From Aquimarina sp. ERC-38 (GTDB lineage: Bacteria > Bacteroidota > Bacteroidia > Flavobacteriales > Flavobacteriaceae): a DNA stretch of 64,000 nucleotides. The position numbers and the translations under genes are program-made. Below are positions 9,066-18,810 of the stretch, in pieces; position 1 is the stretch's first letter, and every line of letters starts with the position of its first letter. The notes beneath the pieces are model-generated. The model did not search any database and was not told the DNA's origin. It saw nothing but the letters and a program-made list of their open reading frames with translations. Where the stretch lies: assembly GCF_026222555.1 (NCBI RefSeq), contig NZ_CP098511.1:1-64000 (forward strand), read 5' to 3'.

Positions 9066-10118
9066 CTAATTACTACTAAAACGTAGCAAGGATAACACAT
9101 TTCTTCCGGCAGCTACGGCATAATCTTTATTGATAAAACGAAGCGTATAAAAAGACTGATCACTAAGATGATGCCAGTTCATTCCGCCATCTGTTGATAC
9201 ATCTATACCAGTAAATCCGACTGCAGTGAGTACCCTGGCTTTTGAATTAGGCGTGTATTGTATACAACTTTTATAATTAGGTAATTTCTTATTAGCGGTT
9301 AAGCTCCAGGTTTTGCCTCCGTCCATAGTCATTGCCTTATTACGTTTTGTATTCCAGGGGTTAGTATAGTCACCTCCTATGATAAATCCTGTAGTAGCAT
9401 CATAAAAATCAATTGAATATCCTCCGGTAGTCGGTTTTCCTTTTTTAAGGGGTGTTGAAAATACATCCCAGGACTTACCTTTATCTTTAGAATAATAAAC
9501 CCGGGTTACTTTGCCTCCACTTAGCAGCCAAGTGTTATCGCCTACAATAGCGATATTCGTATCGCTGGCAGCAAAAGCGGCTTCTCCTTTTACCACTTTG
9601 GGTAAGCGGTTGCATGGTATTTTTGACCAGCTATTCCCACCGTCCCGGGTGGTGATGACAGATATACAACTATCAGTAGGATCCCCCATCGCAATTCCTT
9701 CTTGATCATTATAAAACTGCATAGAGTCATAAAAAGCCCCGGGATTTTGATCAGTATATACTAATTTACATTTCTTTGACTTCTTATCTATCTTAAAAAG
9801 ATAAGCTGGGCTACCGATGCTTAATAAAAAGAGATGAGATGTATTTGCTGCAATAGCCCTAAATTCTAAAGTATCATTCTTCATTTGAAATTTTTCTACT
9901 GCTCCTATATGGATATCGTCAGTTATTTGATAAGGAACAAATCCGTATTTACCTTGAGTACCTGCATAATACATACCTTCTTCTTGTACAATCAATGCCC
10001 GAATCCGTATACTATCTTGTAAGATGGAAGTCATTTTAAGTGGTATCGATACCTTGTCCTGACTTTGTAAAAGAGTAGAGAAAAATAAAGAGCAAATAAG
10101 TAGTGCTAAAAATTTCAT
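9066..10118 (-). CDS. Exported BNR/YCF48-like beta-propeller protein
   Basis: A 350-residue exported protein from the ATG at 10118, which directly precedes a signal peptide ending LLQSQ. An in-frame ATG at 10148 is an unlikely start. Repeated Asp-box-like motifs are seen: TRDGGNSWSKI, SKDKGKSWDVF, TMDGGKTWSLT and STDGGMNWHHL. These mark a sialidase/YCF48-type beta-propeller. Homologues are often labelled oxidoreductase without evidence. No catalytic residue set for a sialidase is recognisable, so a binding or assembly role is more likely. It is divergent from the rRNA methyltransferase gene, with a 71-base shared promoter region. Confidence 0.75.
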   Translation of the reverse strand: MKFLALLICSLFFSTLLQSQDKVSIPLKMTSILQDSIRIRALIVQEEGMYYAGTQGKYGFVPYQITDDIHIGAVEKFQMKNDTLEFRAIAANTSHLFLLSIGSPAYLFKIDKKSKKCKLVYTDQNPGAFYDSMQFYNDQEGIAMGDPTDSCISVITTRDGGNSWSKIPCNRLPKVVKGEAAFAASDTNIAIVGDNTWLLSGGKVTRVYYSKDKGKSWDVFSTPLKKGKPTTGGYSIDFYDATTGFIIGGDYTNPWNTKRNKAMTMDGGKTWSLTANKKLPNYKSCIQYTPNSKARVLTAVGFTGIDVSTDGGMNWHHLSDQSFYTLRFINKDYAVAAGRNVLSLLRFSSN

Positions 10119-10164
10119 CTTATTTATTTTCAGATAAATGTAGGACAAATTTAAATCAATCCGT

Positions 10165-10172
10165 TACCTTTG
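10165..10172 (+). promoter_or_regulatory. Promoter -7 box of the rRNA methyltransferase gene
   Basis: TACCTTTG matches TAnnTTTG. It ends 17 bases before the chosen ATG at 10190, so the mRNA leader would be about 10 bases. This supports the downstream start over the upstream in-frame ATG at 10103. Confidence 0.6.
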
Positions 10173-10189
10173 CCACCCAAAAAAAATTC

Positions 10190-11404
10190 ATGCGATTACA
10201 TAGAAATTTAGTGTTTGCGGTTATTGACGGATTGCATCAAATTTTTAATGAAGAAAAGTACGCAGATAAGGTAGTTCAGAAACTATTAAAGCGTGATAAA
10301 AGATGGGGATCGAGGGATCGTGGTTTTGTTGCCGAAACCACCTATGAAATCGTTAGATGGAAACGTTTGTATACAGAAATTGCCGAAGTAAAAGCACCCT
10401 TTTCAAGAGAAAACCTATGGCGTTTATTTGCCGTTTGGGCTACACTTCGGGGTATTGCATTACCCGACTGGAAACAGATCGAACCTACCCCGCAACGACG
10501 AATTAAAGGGAAGTTTGACGAATTACAAAGAACCCGAAAATTTCGCGAGTCCATACCGGATTGGCTAGATGCCCTGGGTGAAAAAGAACTGGGTACACTC
10601 TGGACTGAAGAGATTGCTGCCCTTAACGAACAAGCTCCCGTCATACTACGAGTGAATACTCTACAAAGTGATTTAAAAAAGGTGAAAGGTCTGCTTTTTG
10701 ACGAAGATATACTTACCGAAGCTATTCCTGGTTTACCAAATGCATTGCAACTAAAAGAACGTGCTAATGTTTTTTCTACGGAAGCTTTTAAAAACGGTTA
10801 TTTTGAGGTTCAGGATGCTTCTTCTCAGATGGTAGCAGGTTATCTGGATGTACAACCTGGTCAACGGGTAGTGGATACGTGTGCCGGAGCCGGGGGTAAA
10901 TCACTACACTTAGCTGCTCTGATGGAAAATAAAGGGCAGATTATTGCCATGGATATCTATGAAAATAAATTGAAGGAACTAAAACGCCGTGCTAAACGGG
11001 CAGGAGCACATAATATGGAAACCCGTCCGATCCATAGCAATAAAGACATTAAGAAATTATACAATAAAGCAGACCGGGTGTTAATTGACGCACCTTGTAG
11101 CGGACTCGGAGTTTTACGGAGAAATCCGGATGCTAAATGGAAAATGACCCCTGAATTTCTAATTGAAGTCAAAAAAGTGCAACAGGATATCCTACAAAAC
11201 TACAGTAAAATGGTAAAAGACGAAGGTAATCTGGTATACGCAACCTGCTCCATTCTCCCTTCTGAAAATCAGGAACAAGTAAAAACCTTTTTAAAATCTG
11301 AGGCAGGGTCTGAATTCACCTTAATAAAAGACAAAAAAATACTTTGTTCCAAAACCGGACAAGATGGTTTTTATATGGCATTACTCAAAAGAAAAACAAA
11401 GTAA
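10190..11404 (+). CDS. RsmB/NOP2-family 16S rRNA cytosine-C5 methyltransferase
   Basis: A 404-residue RNA methyltransferase that would place a C5 methyl group on cytosine in rRNA using SAM. The N-terminal NusB-like RNA-binding part is followed by the SAM motif DTCAGAGGKSLHLA and the catalytic motifs DAPCSGLGVLRRNPD and YATCSILPSENQ. The two catalytic cysteines (in APCSG and ATCS) are present, and the length fits RsmB-type enzymes. The ATG at 10190 was chosen because a TAnnTTTG box lies just upstream and the N-terminus MRLHRNLVFAVIDGL fits the family; a longer frame from 10103 would run through the promoter. Exact target base not read from sequence. Confidence 0.88.
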   Translation: MRLHRNLVFAVIDGLHQIFNEEKYADKVVQKLLKRDKRWGSRDRGFVAETTYEIVRWKRLYTEIAEVKAPFSRENLWRLFAVWATLRGIALPDWKQIEPTPQRRIKGKFDELQRTRKFRESIPDWLDALGEKELGTLWTEEIAALNEQAPVILRVNTLQSDLKKVKGLLFDEDILTEAIPGLPNALQLKERANVFSTEAFKNGYFEVQDASSQMVAGYLDVQPGQRVVDTCAGAGGKSLHLAALMENKGQIIAMDIYENKLKELKRRAKRAGAHNMETRPIHSNKDIKKLYNKADRVLIDAPCSGLGVLRRNPDAKWKMTPEFLIEVKKVQQDILQNYSKMVKDEGNLVYATCSILPSENQEQVKTFLKSEAGSEFTLIKDKKILCSKTGQDGFYMALLKRKTK

Positions 11405-11407
11405 TCT

Positions 11408-11415
11408 TATTTTTG
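11408..11415 (+). promoter_or_regulatory. Promoter -7 box of the endonuclease gene
   Basis: TATTTTTG fits TAnnTTTG and lies 42 bases upstream of the ATG at 11458, just past the stop of the preceding gene. Confidence 0.5.
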
Positions 11416-11457
11416 TAGCGTTAACTAAATAAAGTATTAGCACACAAATCCGGATTG

Positions 11458-13308
11458 ATGAAAATTTTATATACCCTATTTAGCCTTTGTATATTACATA
11501 CTCCTTTATTATATAGCCAACAACCTTATTATGATGATGTAGACCTTACCAAAACAAAAGATGAATTGTTTGAAGAACTCGCTAACAAGGTTAAAAATAC
11601 ACATGTAAACTTTTTAAGTTATACTCCCGGAATTTGGGAAGCCAGTAAAAAAACAGATATTGATCCAATTAATCCGGAAGAGGTAATTCTTATTTATGGT
11701 TTTGAGGATGGTAATGATACGACTATCAATAATGACCGAACCCGGGATAAGGACAGAAACGGCGGGGGTAACGGCGAATGGAACCGGGAGCATACCTATC
11801 CCCGGTCTTTAGGAAACCCGAATTTAGGTTCGGAAGGACCAGGCTCAGATGCACATCATCTGAGGCCATCTGACATCCAACGAAATGCCAACCGGGGAAA
11901 CCGAAAATTTGCTGTGGGTCAGGGTTCTTCCGGTACGACTTCACAAGGTTTTTGGTATCCGGGAGATGAATGGAAAGGGGATGTAGCCCGAATGATGTTG
12001 TATATGTACTTGCGGTACGGAGACCGGTGTTTACCCAAAAATGTTGCCATAGGAACAGAAAATCCCTTTGATGAAAATATGATTGACCTTCTTCTGGACT
12101 GGAATACAGAAGACCCGGTGAGTCTTTTAGAAGATAACAGAAATACCTACCATGATTCAAATGCTACCTATGCTCAGGGAAACCGAAATCCGTTTATTGA
12201 TAATCCGTACTTAGCTACTCTTATCTGGGGAGGTACTCCTGCGCAGGATCGTTGGAATTTAATGACGGACGATACGATAGCACCGTCAGTTCCACAAAAC
12301 CTGAAGGCAGTTATAATTGAAGCTACTCAGGTAAGCCTTCAATGGGAAGCTTCAACAGATGAAAATGGGGTATTTAAATACAACGTACATTCTGAAGGTA
12401 AAATTATCTCCACAAGCGGAACTACATCTACCACTCTTCAAAATCTACAGGAAAATACCGAATATATTTTTAGCGTTTCAGCAGAAGATCAGGCCGGTAA
12501 TCAATCTGATAAAAGTGATTCGATAAAAGTTACTACACGTTTTGAAGACATTCTATTATTGAATGAAGATTTTAATGACTGTAATACGGTAGCCCGTAAT
12601 TTTATCATTTATAGTGAAGCCAGCGATAAAGACTGGTTTTGTTCAGATACAAGAGGTCTTGATGATTCCGGTGCATACGCCATTAACGGATTTAGACAAG
12701 ACGAACCTAGTCGGGACTGGTTAATTACCAAAAATGGATTTGATTTTAAAAATATACAAGAACCTAAGATAAGTTTCTTTTTAAAATATCAATTTGGCAA
12801 TACCCCCCTGGAATTTCTATACAGTACTACGTATAATGGAGATGGCGACCCGACTAATTATGAATGGAAATCGATTCCTAACGTGAAGCTTCCTTCAGAT
12901 TTTTCACAATCTGAACAAACAATGCAAGTAGATCAGGTAGCTATTAGTGAAATTACAGGAGACAAAACATATTTCGCCTTTAGATATTATAGCACTGAAG
13001 CTCCTACTCGCTATTTTCTGGATAATTTTAAACTTAGTAGTACAAACGTATTAAGTACATCTTTCGTTTTAAACCCGCAATCAGATGTAATGGTTGTTTA
13101 CTCAAATCCTAAAGATACCTTGACCTCTATTCAGATCAAAAAGAAGATTTCGGACTTTAACGTATTTAATGTTCGGGGTGAAAAAGTTTTTTCAAAAAAC
13201 ACGCTACAAAAAGGGCGTATTTCTTTACCCAACTTAACAAAAGGTTTGTATTTTATACATGGCAAACATAAGAATACCAAAATTTATCAGAAATTTATAA
13301 TTAACTAG
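11458..13308 (+). CDS. Secreted endonuclease I with FN3 domain and T9SS sorting tail
   Basis: A 616-residue secreted nuclease. A signal peptide (MKILYTLFSLCILHTPLLYS) is followed by an EndA/NucM-type endonuclease I domain (about residues 25-265) with the signature GEWNREHTYPRS and DAHHLRPSDIQRN; the histidines and asparagines match the metal-dependent nuclease centre. A fibronectin type III domain follows (about 275-360, PSVPQNLKAV...), then a jelly-roll-like region (DWFCSDTRG... onward). The C-terminus ends with FNVRGEKVFS...LTKGLYFIHG, a type A T9SS sorting domain. It probably degrades extracellular DNA or RNA for nutrients. The frame can be opened one codon earlier at a TTG; ATG 11458 is preferred. 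Confidence 0.9.
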   Translation: MKILYTLFSLCILHTPLLYSQQPYYDDVDLTKTKDELFEELANKVKNTHVNFLSYTPGIWEASKKTDIDPINPEEVILIYGFEDGNDTTINNDRTRDKDRNGGGNGEWNREHTYPRSLGNPNLGSEGPGSDAHHLRPSDIQRNANRGNRKFAVGQGSSGTTSQGFWYPGDEWKGDVARMMLYMYLRYGDRCLPKNVAIGTENPFDENMIDLLLDWNTEDPVSLLEDNRNTYHDSNATYAQGNRNPFIDNPYLATLIWGGTPAQDRWNLMTDDTIAPSVPQNLKAVIIEATQVSLQWEASTDENGVFKYNVHSEGKIISTSGTTSTTLQNLQENTEYIFSVSAEDQAGNQSDKSDSIKVTTRFEDILLLNEDFNDCNTVARNFIIYSEASDKDWFCSDTRGLDDSGAYAINGFRQDEPSRDWLITKNGFDFKNIQEPKISFFLKYQFGNTPLEFLYSTTYNGDGDPTNYEWKSIPNVKLPSDFSQSEQTMQVDQVAISEITGDKTYFAFRYYSTEAPTRYFLDNFKLSSTNVLSTSFVLNPQSDVMVVYSNPKDTLTSIQIKKKISDFNVFNVRGEKVFSKNTLQKGRISLPNLTKGLYFIHGKHKNTKIYQKFIIN

Positions 13309-14022
13309 CGAAAAATGTTAAATATAAGTGAAAAACAGAGGTATTTGTCAACTTTCCATGCTACTCTCCATAATAAAATAGGTTTATAATAGTAATAATA
13401 GCACACAAGGAAATGCTCCACAATTGTTAATAATAAAAAATAAATTCTTAGCAATATATTCTTTTAGCGCTATTCATTTTACAATATTTTGATTTAGAAC
13501 ACTGATTATCAAAGCATAGAATTCATTATTAAAGCTAGAATTAACTCAACTTTATAGTTCCTTATCAAATTTTAACTAAACTGCTTAACATCAGTTGTAG
13601 GTATTCTGCTTACATTTATTCCTCCTTTTTATGAATCTTTGGAAAAATAAAAGCTTATCCATAGGTTTTTCTTATAACCTTATTGAAAAAAAAGTTCAAA
13701 AAGTGTTAGAAACGTTACAAAAACACTACATACCTTTTCCTAGATTAGCATAACTCTTAATTAATAAACACAGTAAATATGCATAATACCCTTAAAACCA
13801 GCACTTAATTTCTTAACCTATCAAAAACTAAGTTAATGTAATGAACGTACTACTTCGACGACATACTTAGTAAGATCACAAATCACAACTTATAGAAATT
13901 AAGACATATCAGTTCAATTTTCTGTATTAGTATTTGTAAAAATTCAATTTAGGTTTATAGCAAACTGGGCTCTTGGTTTTAAAAAGAGTTATTGTCAGAT
14001 TCTGTACTAAAAAAAATATACA
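13309..14022. other. 714-bp intergenic region before the adenylation/reductase gene
   Basis: No reading frame of note and no RNA gene is visible. The stretch is AT-rich. Near-matches to the TAnnTTTG box occur (for example AGTATTTG about 90 bases before the ATG of the next gene), none exact. Its length is unusual for this compact segment, so a long leader or undetected regulatory sites are possible. Confidence 0.4.
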
Positions 14023-17000
14023 ATGAAAAATCAAACTATCGTAAAGACTTCAAAAAAGAAGCCTTCACATAAAAGCAGACCCTCGTATCAAAAGAAACTG
14101 GAACTTAAAAAAAGAGACGGTAATCCGATCTTTATCAATTCCGGGATTGAAAATTTATCAAAAGTCGACCAGTATTTTTTTAAAAGGTTTGGTCAGGGAC
14201 CCATTACTGAAATCCGGTTTAGAGCGATTCATAAAGCCTTCGAAAATCAGGCTATGGTCAATCCTATGGGAATTGCAATTATCCATGAAAATCAGGAAAT
14301 CACTTTTCAGGAATTAGATAGACAGGCAAATGCCCTAGCACATAAATTATTACAAATGAACGTACGTCAGGGCGACAATGTTGGTTTATTTGTAAGACGT
14401 TCCATCCCTATGGTGGTTGGCATGTTAGCTACTTTAAAAATCGGAGCAGCTTATGTTCCTCAACATATTGGTGTTGCCCGTTTAGAACAACTTAAACATG
14501 TGGTAAATACTGCTTCGATAAAAACAATATTAGTACTTTCTGAATACGAACATGAACTAGAAGGTATTCAGTGTGACCAGGTAATAGCAGTAGATCGTTT
14601 TATAGCTGATGAGTATAAAGAAGATGAAAATATTCAACTACCCATCTTTGCAATCAGCCCTCAGGATACGTGTTATATCGTATATACGTCTGGTACCACC
14701 GGTTTGCCTAACGGAGTACAGGTAACTCATCAAAATTTATGTAATGTATTATTAGCAGAACCCGGAAATCTATGGATGCGCCCCGGTGTAAAAGTCGCTC
14801 AAATTCTAAACATTGCATTTGACATGGCTGCCTGGGAAACTCTAGGAGCTCTTTCTAACGGTGCAACTCTGGTAATCAGGGGTAAAAATATTCAGGAAAC
14901 GGTAAGCAAGGTAGATATTGTTATTGCCACACCTACTATCCTTAGTTCTTTTGATATTGATAAATGTAAAAATATTAAAGTAGCTGCGGTAGCTGGTGAA
15001 CCTTGTCCCAGAGTTTTAGCTGAAAAATGGTCAAATTTCTGTGCCTTTTATAATTCTTGCGGTCCTACGGAAGTTACCATTGTCAATACTGCGCAACGAT
15101 TTTTTCCTACGGATAAAGTATTGAGTATTGGTAAGCCTATGCCTAATAATACGGTTTATATTCTTGATGAAAACCAACAGCCTTGTAAAATTGGAGAGAT
15201 AGGAGAAATGTGGGCAGGAGGTGCTTGTGTGTCCAAAGGATATATCAATAGTGAAACTCTTACTAATGAGCGTTATCTGGACGATCCTTTTTTAGGAACC
15301 GGAAAAATGTTCAGGACTCGTGACTTAGGAAGATGGACGCCTGATGGTTCCTTAGAACACTTCGGGAGAACGGATGATCAGGTAAAAATATCCGGTTTTA
15401 GGGTTGAACTTGATTCTATTACTTCTATTATTGAAAAAATGCCGGAAGTTAAACGAGCAGTTACCCTTAAAGTGGATAATAAAACACTGGCTTCTTTTGT
15501 AAGCCCTCAACAAGTAGATACTGATAAAGTTACTTCTAGTATTGAGAACATATTACCTTATTACTGCGTACCTAAAATGGTTTTTCCTTTAGAAGAATTA
15601 CCTATGACCTCACGTGGTAAAGTAGATAAAAGAAAACTATTAAAAATCGCAGAAGACAAATTAAAAGAAGATTCAAATGAACCTGGAAATAATAAAGGCA
15701 TGAAAAATAAAACACCTGATGCTATGGTTCCCTCAAAAATCACGAAGACCAAGCCTTCAGAAGCAGCACAACCTATTGACTTGGATGCAGTTCAATTACC
15801 TCCTCAACAAGGGAAGTTCCGAAGAGCATGGAAAGGGGAAACTCTAATGCACTACTATCGGTTGGTGGCATTGGTAATGCTTGCAAATATTGGAATACTA
15901 GCCTATGGATATTTTGCAGATAACTGGTTTGATCCTACTAATGTACGTTGGGATTTGTTTTCAAAAATTGCCATTATCAACTTTACGGTAGGTATCTTAA
16001 TGAGACAACAATATGTGGTTAATTTATTATTTGCATTGGCAACTAGTATTCCTAAAAGCTGGCCTCTCTCCATACGGAGAAAGGCTGGTAAAATTTATCA
16101 CTTCGGGGGCGTTCATATCGGAGGTACGGTGAGTGGTACTTTTTGGTTTTTTTTATTTGTAGGAGCTATACATTATAACTTTTTTAATCGGCAGGACGAA
16201 TCTACAATTACTATGGTCTTATTAGCTACCAGTGTCTTATTACTAGCTTTATTAGTATTTATTATTGTCATGGCATTACCTAAAATAAGGGCGAAATATC
16301 ACAATCAGTTTGAAAAATCACACCGTTTTGGCGGATGGATTGCCTTATCCTTATTTTGGGTACAAACTATCTCCATACTTAAAAGCCAGTTTCCTGATCA
16401 GAACCTTATAGAAACACTTTCTGGTTCTTTTAGTTTCTGGATGCTTTCCCTGATTACCTTTAGTATCTTATTACCATGGCTACGCCTTAAAAAAGTAAAA
16501 GTAGAACTTGAAAAACCTTCTAACCACGTAGTATTAGCTAAATTCAATTATGGAGAGACCCCATTTGCAGGTTCTTCTACGGCTATCAGCAGAAATCCTT
16601 TAATGGAATGGCACTCTTTTGCGAATGTTCCCGAACCACAAAAAGACGGTTTTAAGCTTACTATCTCAAGGGCTGGTGACTGGACAGGTGCGTTAATTGA
16701 TGATCTACCCCAACATGTATGGGTAAAAGGGATTACCACCGCCGGAGTAGGAAATATAGATAAACTCTTTAACCGCGTGGTATGGGTTGCTACCGGAAGC
16801 GGAATAGGTCCTTGCCTACCACATTTATTATCCGGAGAAGTTCCGTCCAGACTTGTATGGGCTACAAGAAATCCTCGAAAAACCTATGGTGACAAATTGG
16901 TAGATGAAATACTAGAGGCTCAACCTGATGCCATTATTTGGGATACGGACGCTCTGGGCAAACCGGATATGGTGAAGTTATCTTATCTGGCCTATCAACA

Positions 17001-17112
17001 ATTTGATGCAGAAGCTATTATCTGTATCTCTAATAAGAAACTTACCTGGAACGTAGTCTACGGTATGGAAAGCAGAGGAATTCCGGCATACGGAGCTATC
17101 TGGGATTCATAA
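14023..17112 (+). CDS. NRPS-type adenylation domain fused to ferric-reductase-like membrane oxidoreductase
   Basis: A 1029-residue fusion. Residues 60-540 form an adenylate-forming domain with the A3 loop YTSGTTGLPNGV (220-232; the usual PKG is PNG), A5 NSCGPTE (344-350), A7 FRTRD (430-434; usually RTGD), A8 GRTDDQVKISGFRVE (448-462) and A10 lysine 533 (SRGKVDKRKL). No carrier-protein motif follows; residues 545-600 are a polar linker. Residues 610-822 hold about six membrane helices with histidines 693, 698, 717, 760 and 767. The C-terminus has EWHSFAN (862-868), like the FAD-binding motif of ferric reductases, and ATGSGIGP (923-930), an NAD(P)-binding loop. It could adenylate a carboxylate and couple membrane electron transfer, but substrate and reaction are unknown. 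Crotonase follows after 93 bases. Confidence 0.85.
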   Translation: MKNQTIVKTSKKKPSHKSRPSYQKKLELKKRDGNPIFINSGIENLSKVDQYFFKRFGQGPITEIRFRAIHKAFENQAMVNPMGIAIIHENQEITFQELDRQANALAHKLLQMNVRQGDNVGLFVRRSIPMVVGMLATLKIGAAYVPQHIGVARLEQLKHVVNTASIKTILVLSEYEHELEGIQCDQVIAVDRFIADEYKEDENIQLPIFAISPQDTCYIVYTSGTTGLPNGVQVTHQNLCNVLLAEPGNLWMRPGVKVAQILNIAFDMAAWETLGALSNGATLVIRGKNIQETVSKVDIVIATPTILSSFDIDKCKNIKVAAVAGEPCPRVLAEKWSNFCAFYNSCGPTEVTIVNTAQRFFPTDKVLSIGKPMPNNTVYILDENQQPCKIGEIGEMWAGGACVSKGYINSETLTNERYLDDPFLGTGKMFRTRDLGRWTPDGSLEHFGRTDDQVKISGFRVELDSITSIIEKMPEVKRAVTLKVDNKTLASFVSPQQVDTDKVTSSIENILPYYCVPKMVFPLEELPMTSRGKVDKRKLLKIAEDKLKEDSNEPGNNKGMKNKTPDAMVPSKITKTKPSEAAQPIDLDAVQLPPQQGKFRRAWKGETLMHYYRLVALVMLANIGILAYGYFADNWFDPTNVRWDLFSKIAIINFTVGILMRQQYVVNLLFALATSIPKSWPLSIRRKAGKIYHFGGVHIGGTVSGTFWFFLFVGAIHYNFFNRQDESTITMVLLATSVLLLALLVFIIVMALPKIRAKYHNQFEKSHRFGGWIALSLFWVQTISILKSQFPDQNLIETLSGSFSFWMLSLITFSILLPWLRLKKVKVELEKPSNHVVLAKFNYGETPFAGSSTAISRNPLMEWHSFANVPEPQKDGFKLTISRAGDWTGALIDDLPQHVWVKGITTAGVGNIDKLFNRVVWVATGSGIGPCLPHLLSGEVPSRLVWATRNPRKTYGDKLVDEILEAQPDAIIWDTDALGKPDMVKLSYLAYQQFDAEAIICISNKKLTWNVVYGMESRGIPAYGAIWDS

Positions 17113-17205
17113 AATACCTATGCTATAAAATTTAAAAAGAGTATCAGTATGTCCTTTACAAGGATATACTGGCTACCTCTTTACACTCTAAAAACCAATA
17201 AAATC

Positions 17206-18006
17206 ATGAATATAAAAGTTGAAAAAGTAAACGGGGTGGTGCTCATCAGACTCAACCGCCCCCAGGCTTTAAATGCCTTAAATAAGCAACTAATGAAGGA
17301 ATTAGTGGCTACTTTAAAAGAATATGATACCCAACCTGAGATAGGCTGTTTTATCATCACCGGTTCAGAAAAAGCATTTGCCGCCGGAGCTGATATTAAA
17401 GAAATGGCCGATAAATCCTATCTGGATATGCTTCATGAAGATTACTTTTCAGGATGGAAAGCTTTGACCGCCATTAGAACGCCTATTATAGCAGCCGTAT
17501 CAGGATATGCGCTGGGCGGAGGTTGTGAACTGGCAATGATGTGTGATATAATTTACGCTTCGGATACCGCACAGTTCGGTCAACCTGAAATTAATCTGGG
17601 GGTTATTCCAGCTATCGGTGGGACACAGCGTCTTACCAAAGCCATAGGCAAATACAAGGCTATGGAAATGATCCTGACCGGAAGGTTTATAACTGCAGAA
17701 GAAGCTGAAAAAGCTGGCTTAGTAGCTCAAATATTTCCCAAAGAACAATTAATAGAAGAAACTTTAAAGGTGGCAACCAAAATTGCAACTCAAAGTAAAA
17801 CCGCTATCTGGGTAGCAAAAGAAGCAGTCAACAGAGCACAGGAAGTATCTCTATCAGAAGGTATCCTTCATGAGAGACGGGCATTTCATGCATTGTTTTC
17901 GACCCAACATCAAAAAGAAGGCATGCATGCTTTTATAGAAAAAAGAACTGCTGATTTTTCAATACCTAATCAAACGGCAACTCATATTTCTTATACCGAA
18001 CATTAA
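17206..18006 (+). CDS. Enoyl-CoA hydratase (crotonase family)
   Basis: A 266-residue crotonase. It carries the oxyanion-hole segment [11 protein letters not shown], the first catalytic glutamate in [10 protein letters not shown] and the second in [17 protein letters not shown], as in true enoyl-CoA hydratases that add water to trans-2-enoyl-CoA. The C-terminal [14 protein letters not shown] also fits short-chain enoyl-CoA hydratase. I chose the ATG at 17206 ([14 protein letters not shown]); an in-frame ATG at 17149 would add 19 residues not expected in the family. It lies between the adenylation/reductase gene and a predicted outer-membrane protein, with gaps of 93 and 40 bases, probably one operon. 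Ordinary beta-oxidation is the default role; a pathway role with the fusion protein is inferred. Confidence 0.88.
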   Translation: MNIKVEKVNGVVLIRLNRPQALNALNKQLMKELVATLKEYDTQPEIGCFIITGSEKAFAAGADIKEMADKSYLDMLHEDYFSGWKALTAIRTPIIAAVSGYALGGGCELAMMCDIIYASDTAQFGQPEINLGVIPAIGGTQRLTKAIGKYKAMEMILTGRFITAEEAEKAGLVAQIFPKEQLIEETLKVATKIATQSKTAIWVAKEAVNRAQEVSLSEGILHERRAFHALFSTQHQKEGMHAFIEKRTADFSIPNQTATHISYTEH

Positions 18007-18046
18007 ATAATCACATTAAAATCACAAACAATTATATAAATAAACC

Positions 18047-18787
18047 ATGAAAAAAAATTTAATTATCTCAAGCTTACTAATTTTCTTTTTTACTTTTATG
18101 ACTGCTCAAGAAGAAGAGAAAAAAAATAAAACTCACTTTGCAGTAAAAACCATTCAGAACAGTGTTGCCGGTTTCTCCCCTTTATTTGTAGGTAGTTTTG
18201 AAACCAATAAAAATTTTGATATTACTTTTTACGGCCTATTCTGGACCAATCCTTCTTTCGGAAATCTACAAGCAGGAAGTGACCAACTTCTGGAAACTGG
18301 GGCTGGGTTAGGTTTTAAACTTAGTGACAACAAATTATATTTAAATCCCGGACTAGGATTTGCTCACGGAAAATTTTTCTCTGATGTTCCGGGCACCTTA
18401 ATTGGTGAAGCTATCATCCCTAATACCTTTGTAGCTTATAACAATTCCGTCTTTGATTTTGAAGGTTATGTTGCTTACTACAAGTCTTTAAGAGACCGGA
18501 GCGATATTTCTACACGAGACTTATTTTTACTGTGGGCTGCACCGGGTATTCAGGTAAGTAAAAGAATTGTCCTGGGTGGATTTTTTGAAGAATTAGCTTT
18601 TATGAATTTTGAAGACGAGGCAGAAGGTGTTAAAAATCTTCAGGTGTATCGATTTCTGGGAGGTTCTATAAAATTAAAACTAGATAATGGTATTGCTTTT
18701 AGATTCTCTGCGGGTGCCAATCTCGTTACTGATGTAGGTGCTTCAGATGAATTCTATAAAGTTTCTGCTTTTGTTCCATTACAATAA
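18047..18787 (+). CDS. Predicted outer-membrane or secreted protein (DUF6733-like)
   Basis: A 246-residue protein with a signal peptide (MKKNLIISSLLIFFFTFMTAQ). The mature part has alternating beta-strand patterns and glycine-aromatic pairs (LLETGAGLGFKLSDNKLY, FLGGSIKLKLDNGIAFRFSA), as in small outer-membrane barrels. It resembles uncharacterised families such as DUF6733 from memory; I cannot confirm that. It is the last gene of the adenylation/reductase cluster and is followed by a strong terminator, so the three genes probably share a transcript. Confidence 0.6.
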   Translation: MKKNLIISSLLIFFFTFMTAQEEEKKNKTHFAVKTIQNSVAGFSPLFVGSFETNKNFDITFYGLFWTNPSFGNLQAGSDQLLETGAGLGFKLSDNKLYLNPGLGFAHGKFFSDVPGTLIGEAIIPNTFVAYNNSVFDFEGYVAYYKSLRDRSDISTRDLFLLWAAPGIQVSKRIVLGGFFEELAFMNFEDEAEGVKNLQVYRFLGGSIKLKLDNGIAFRFSAGANLVTDVGASDEFYKVSAFVPLQ

Positions 18788-18810
18788 CTGATGAAACTAG
18801 CAAAGTACAA

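Noticed and set aside
10103-10189. Longer N-terminus of the rRNA methyltransferase
   Set aside because: It would cross the promoter box and add residues not fitting the family.
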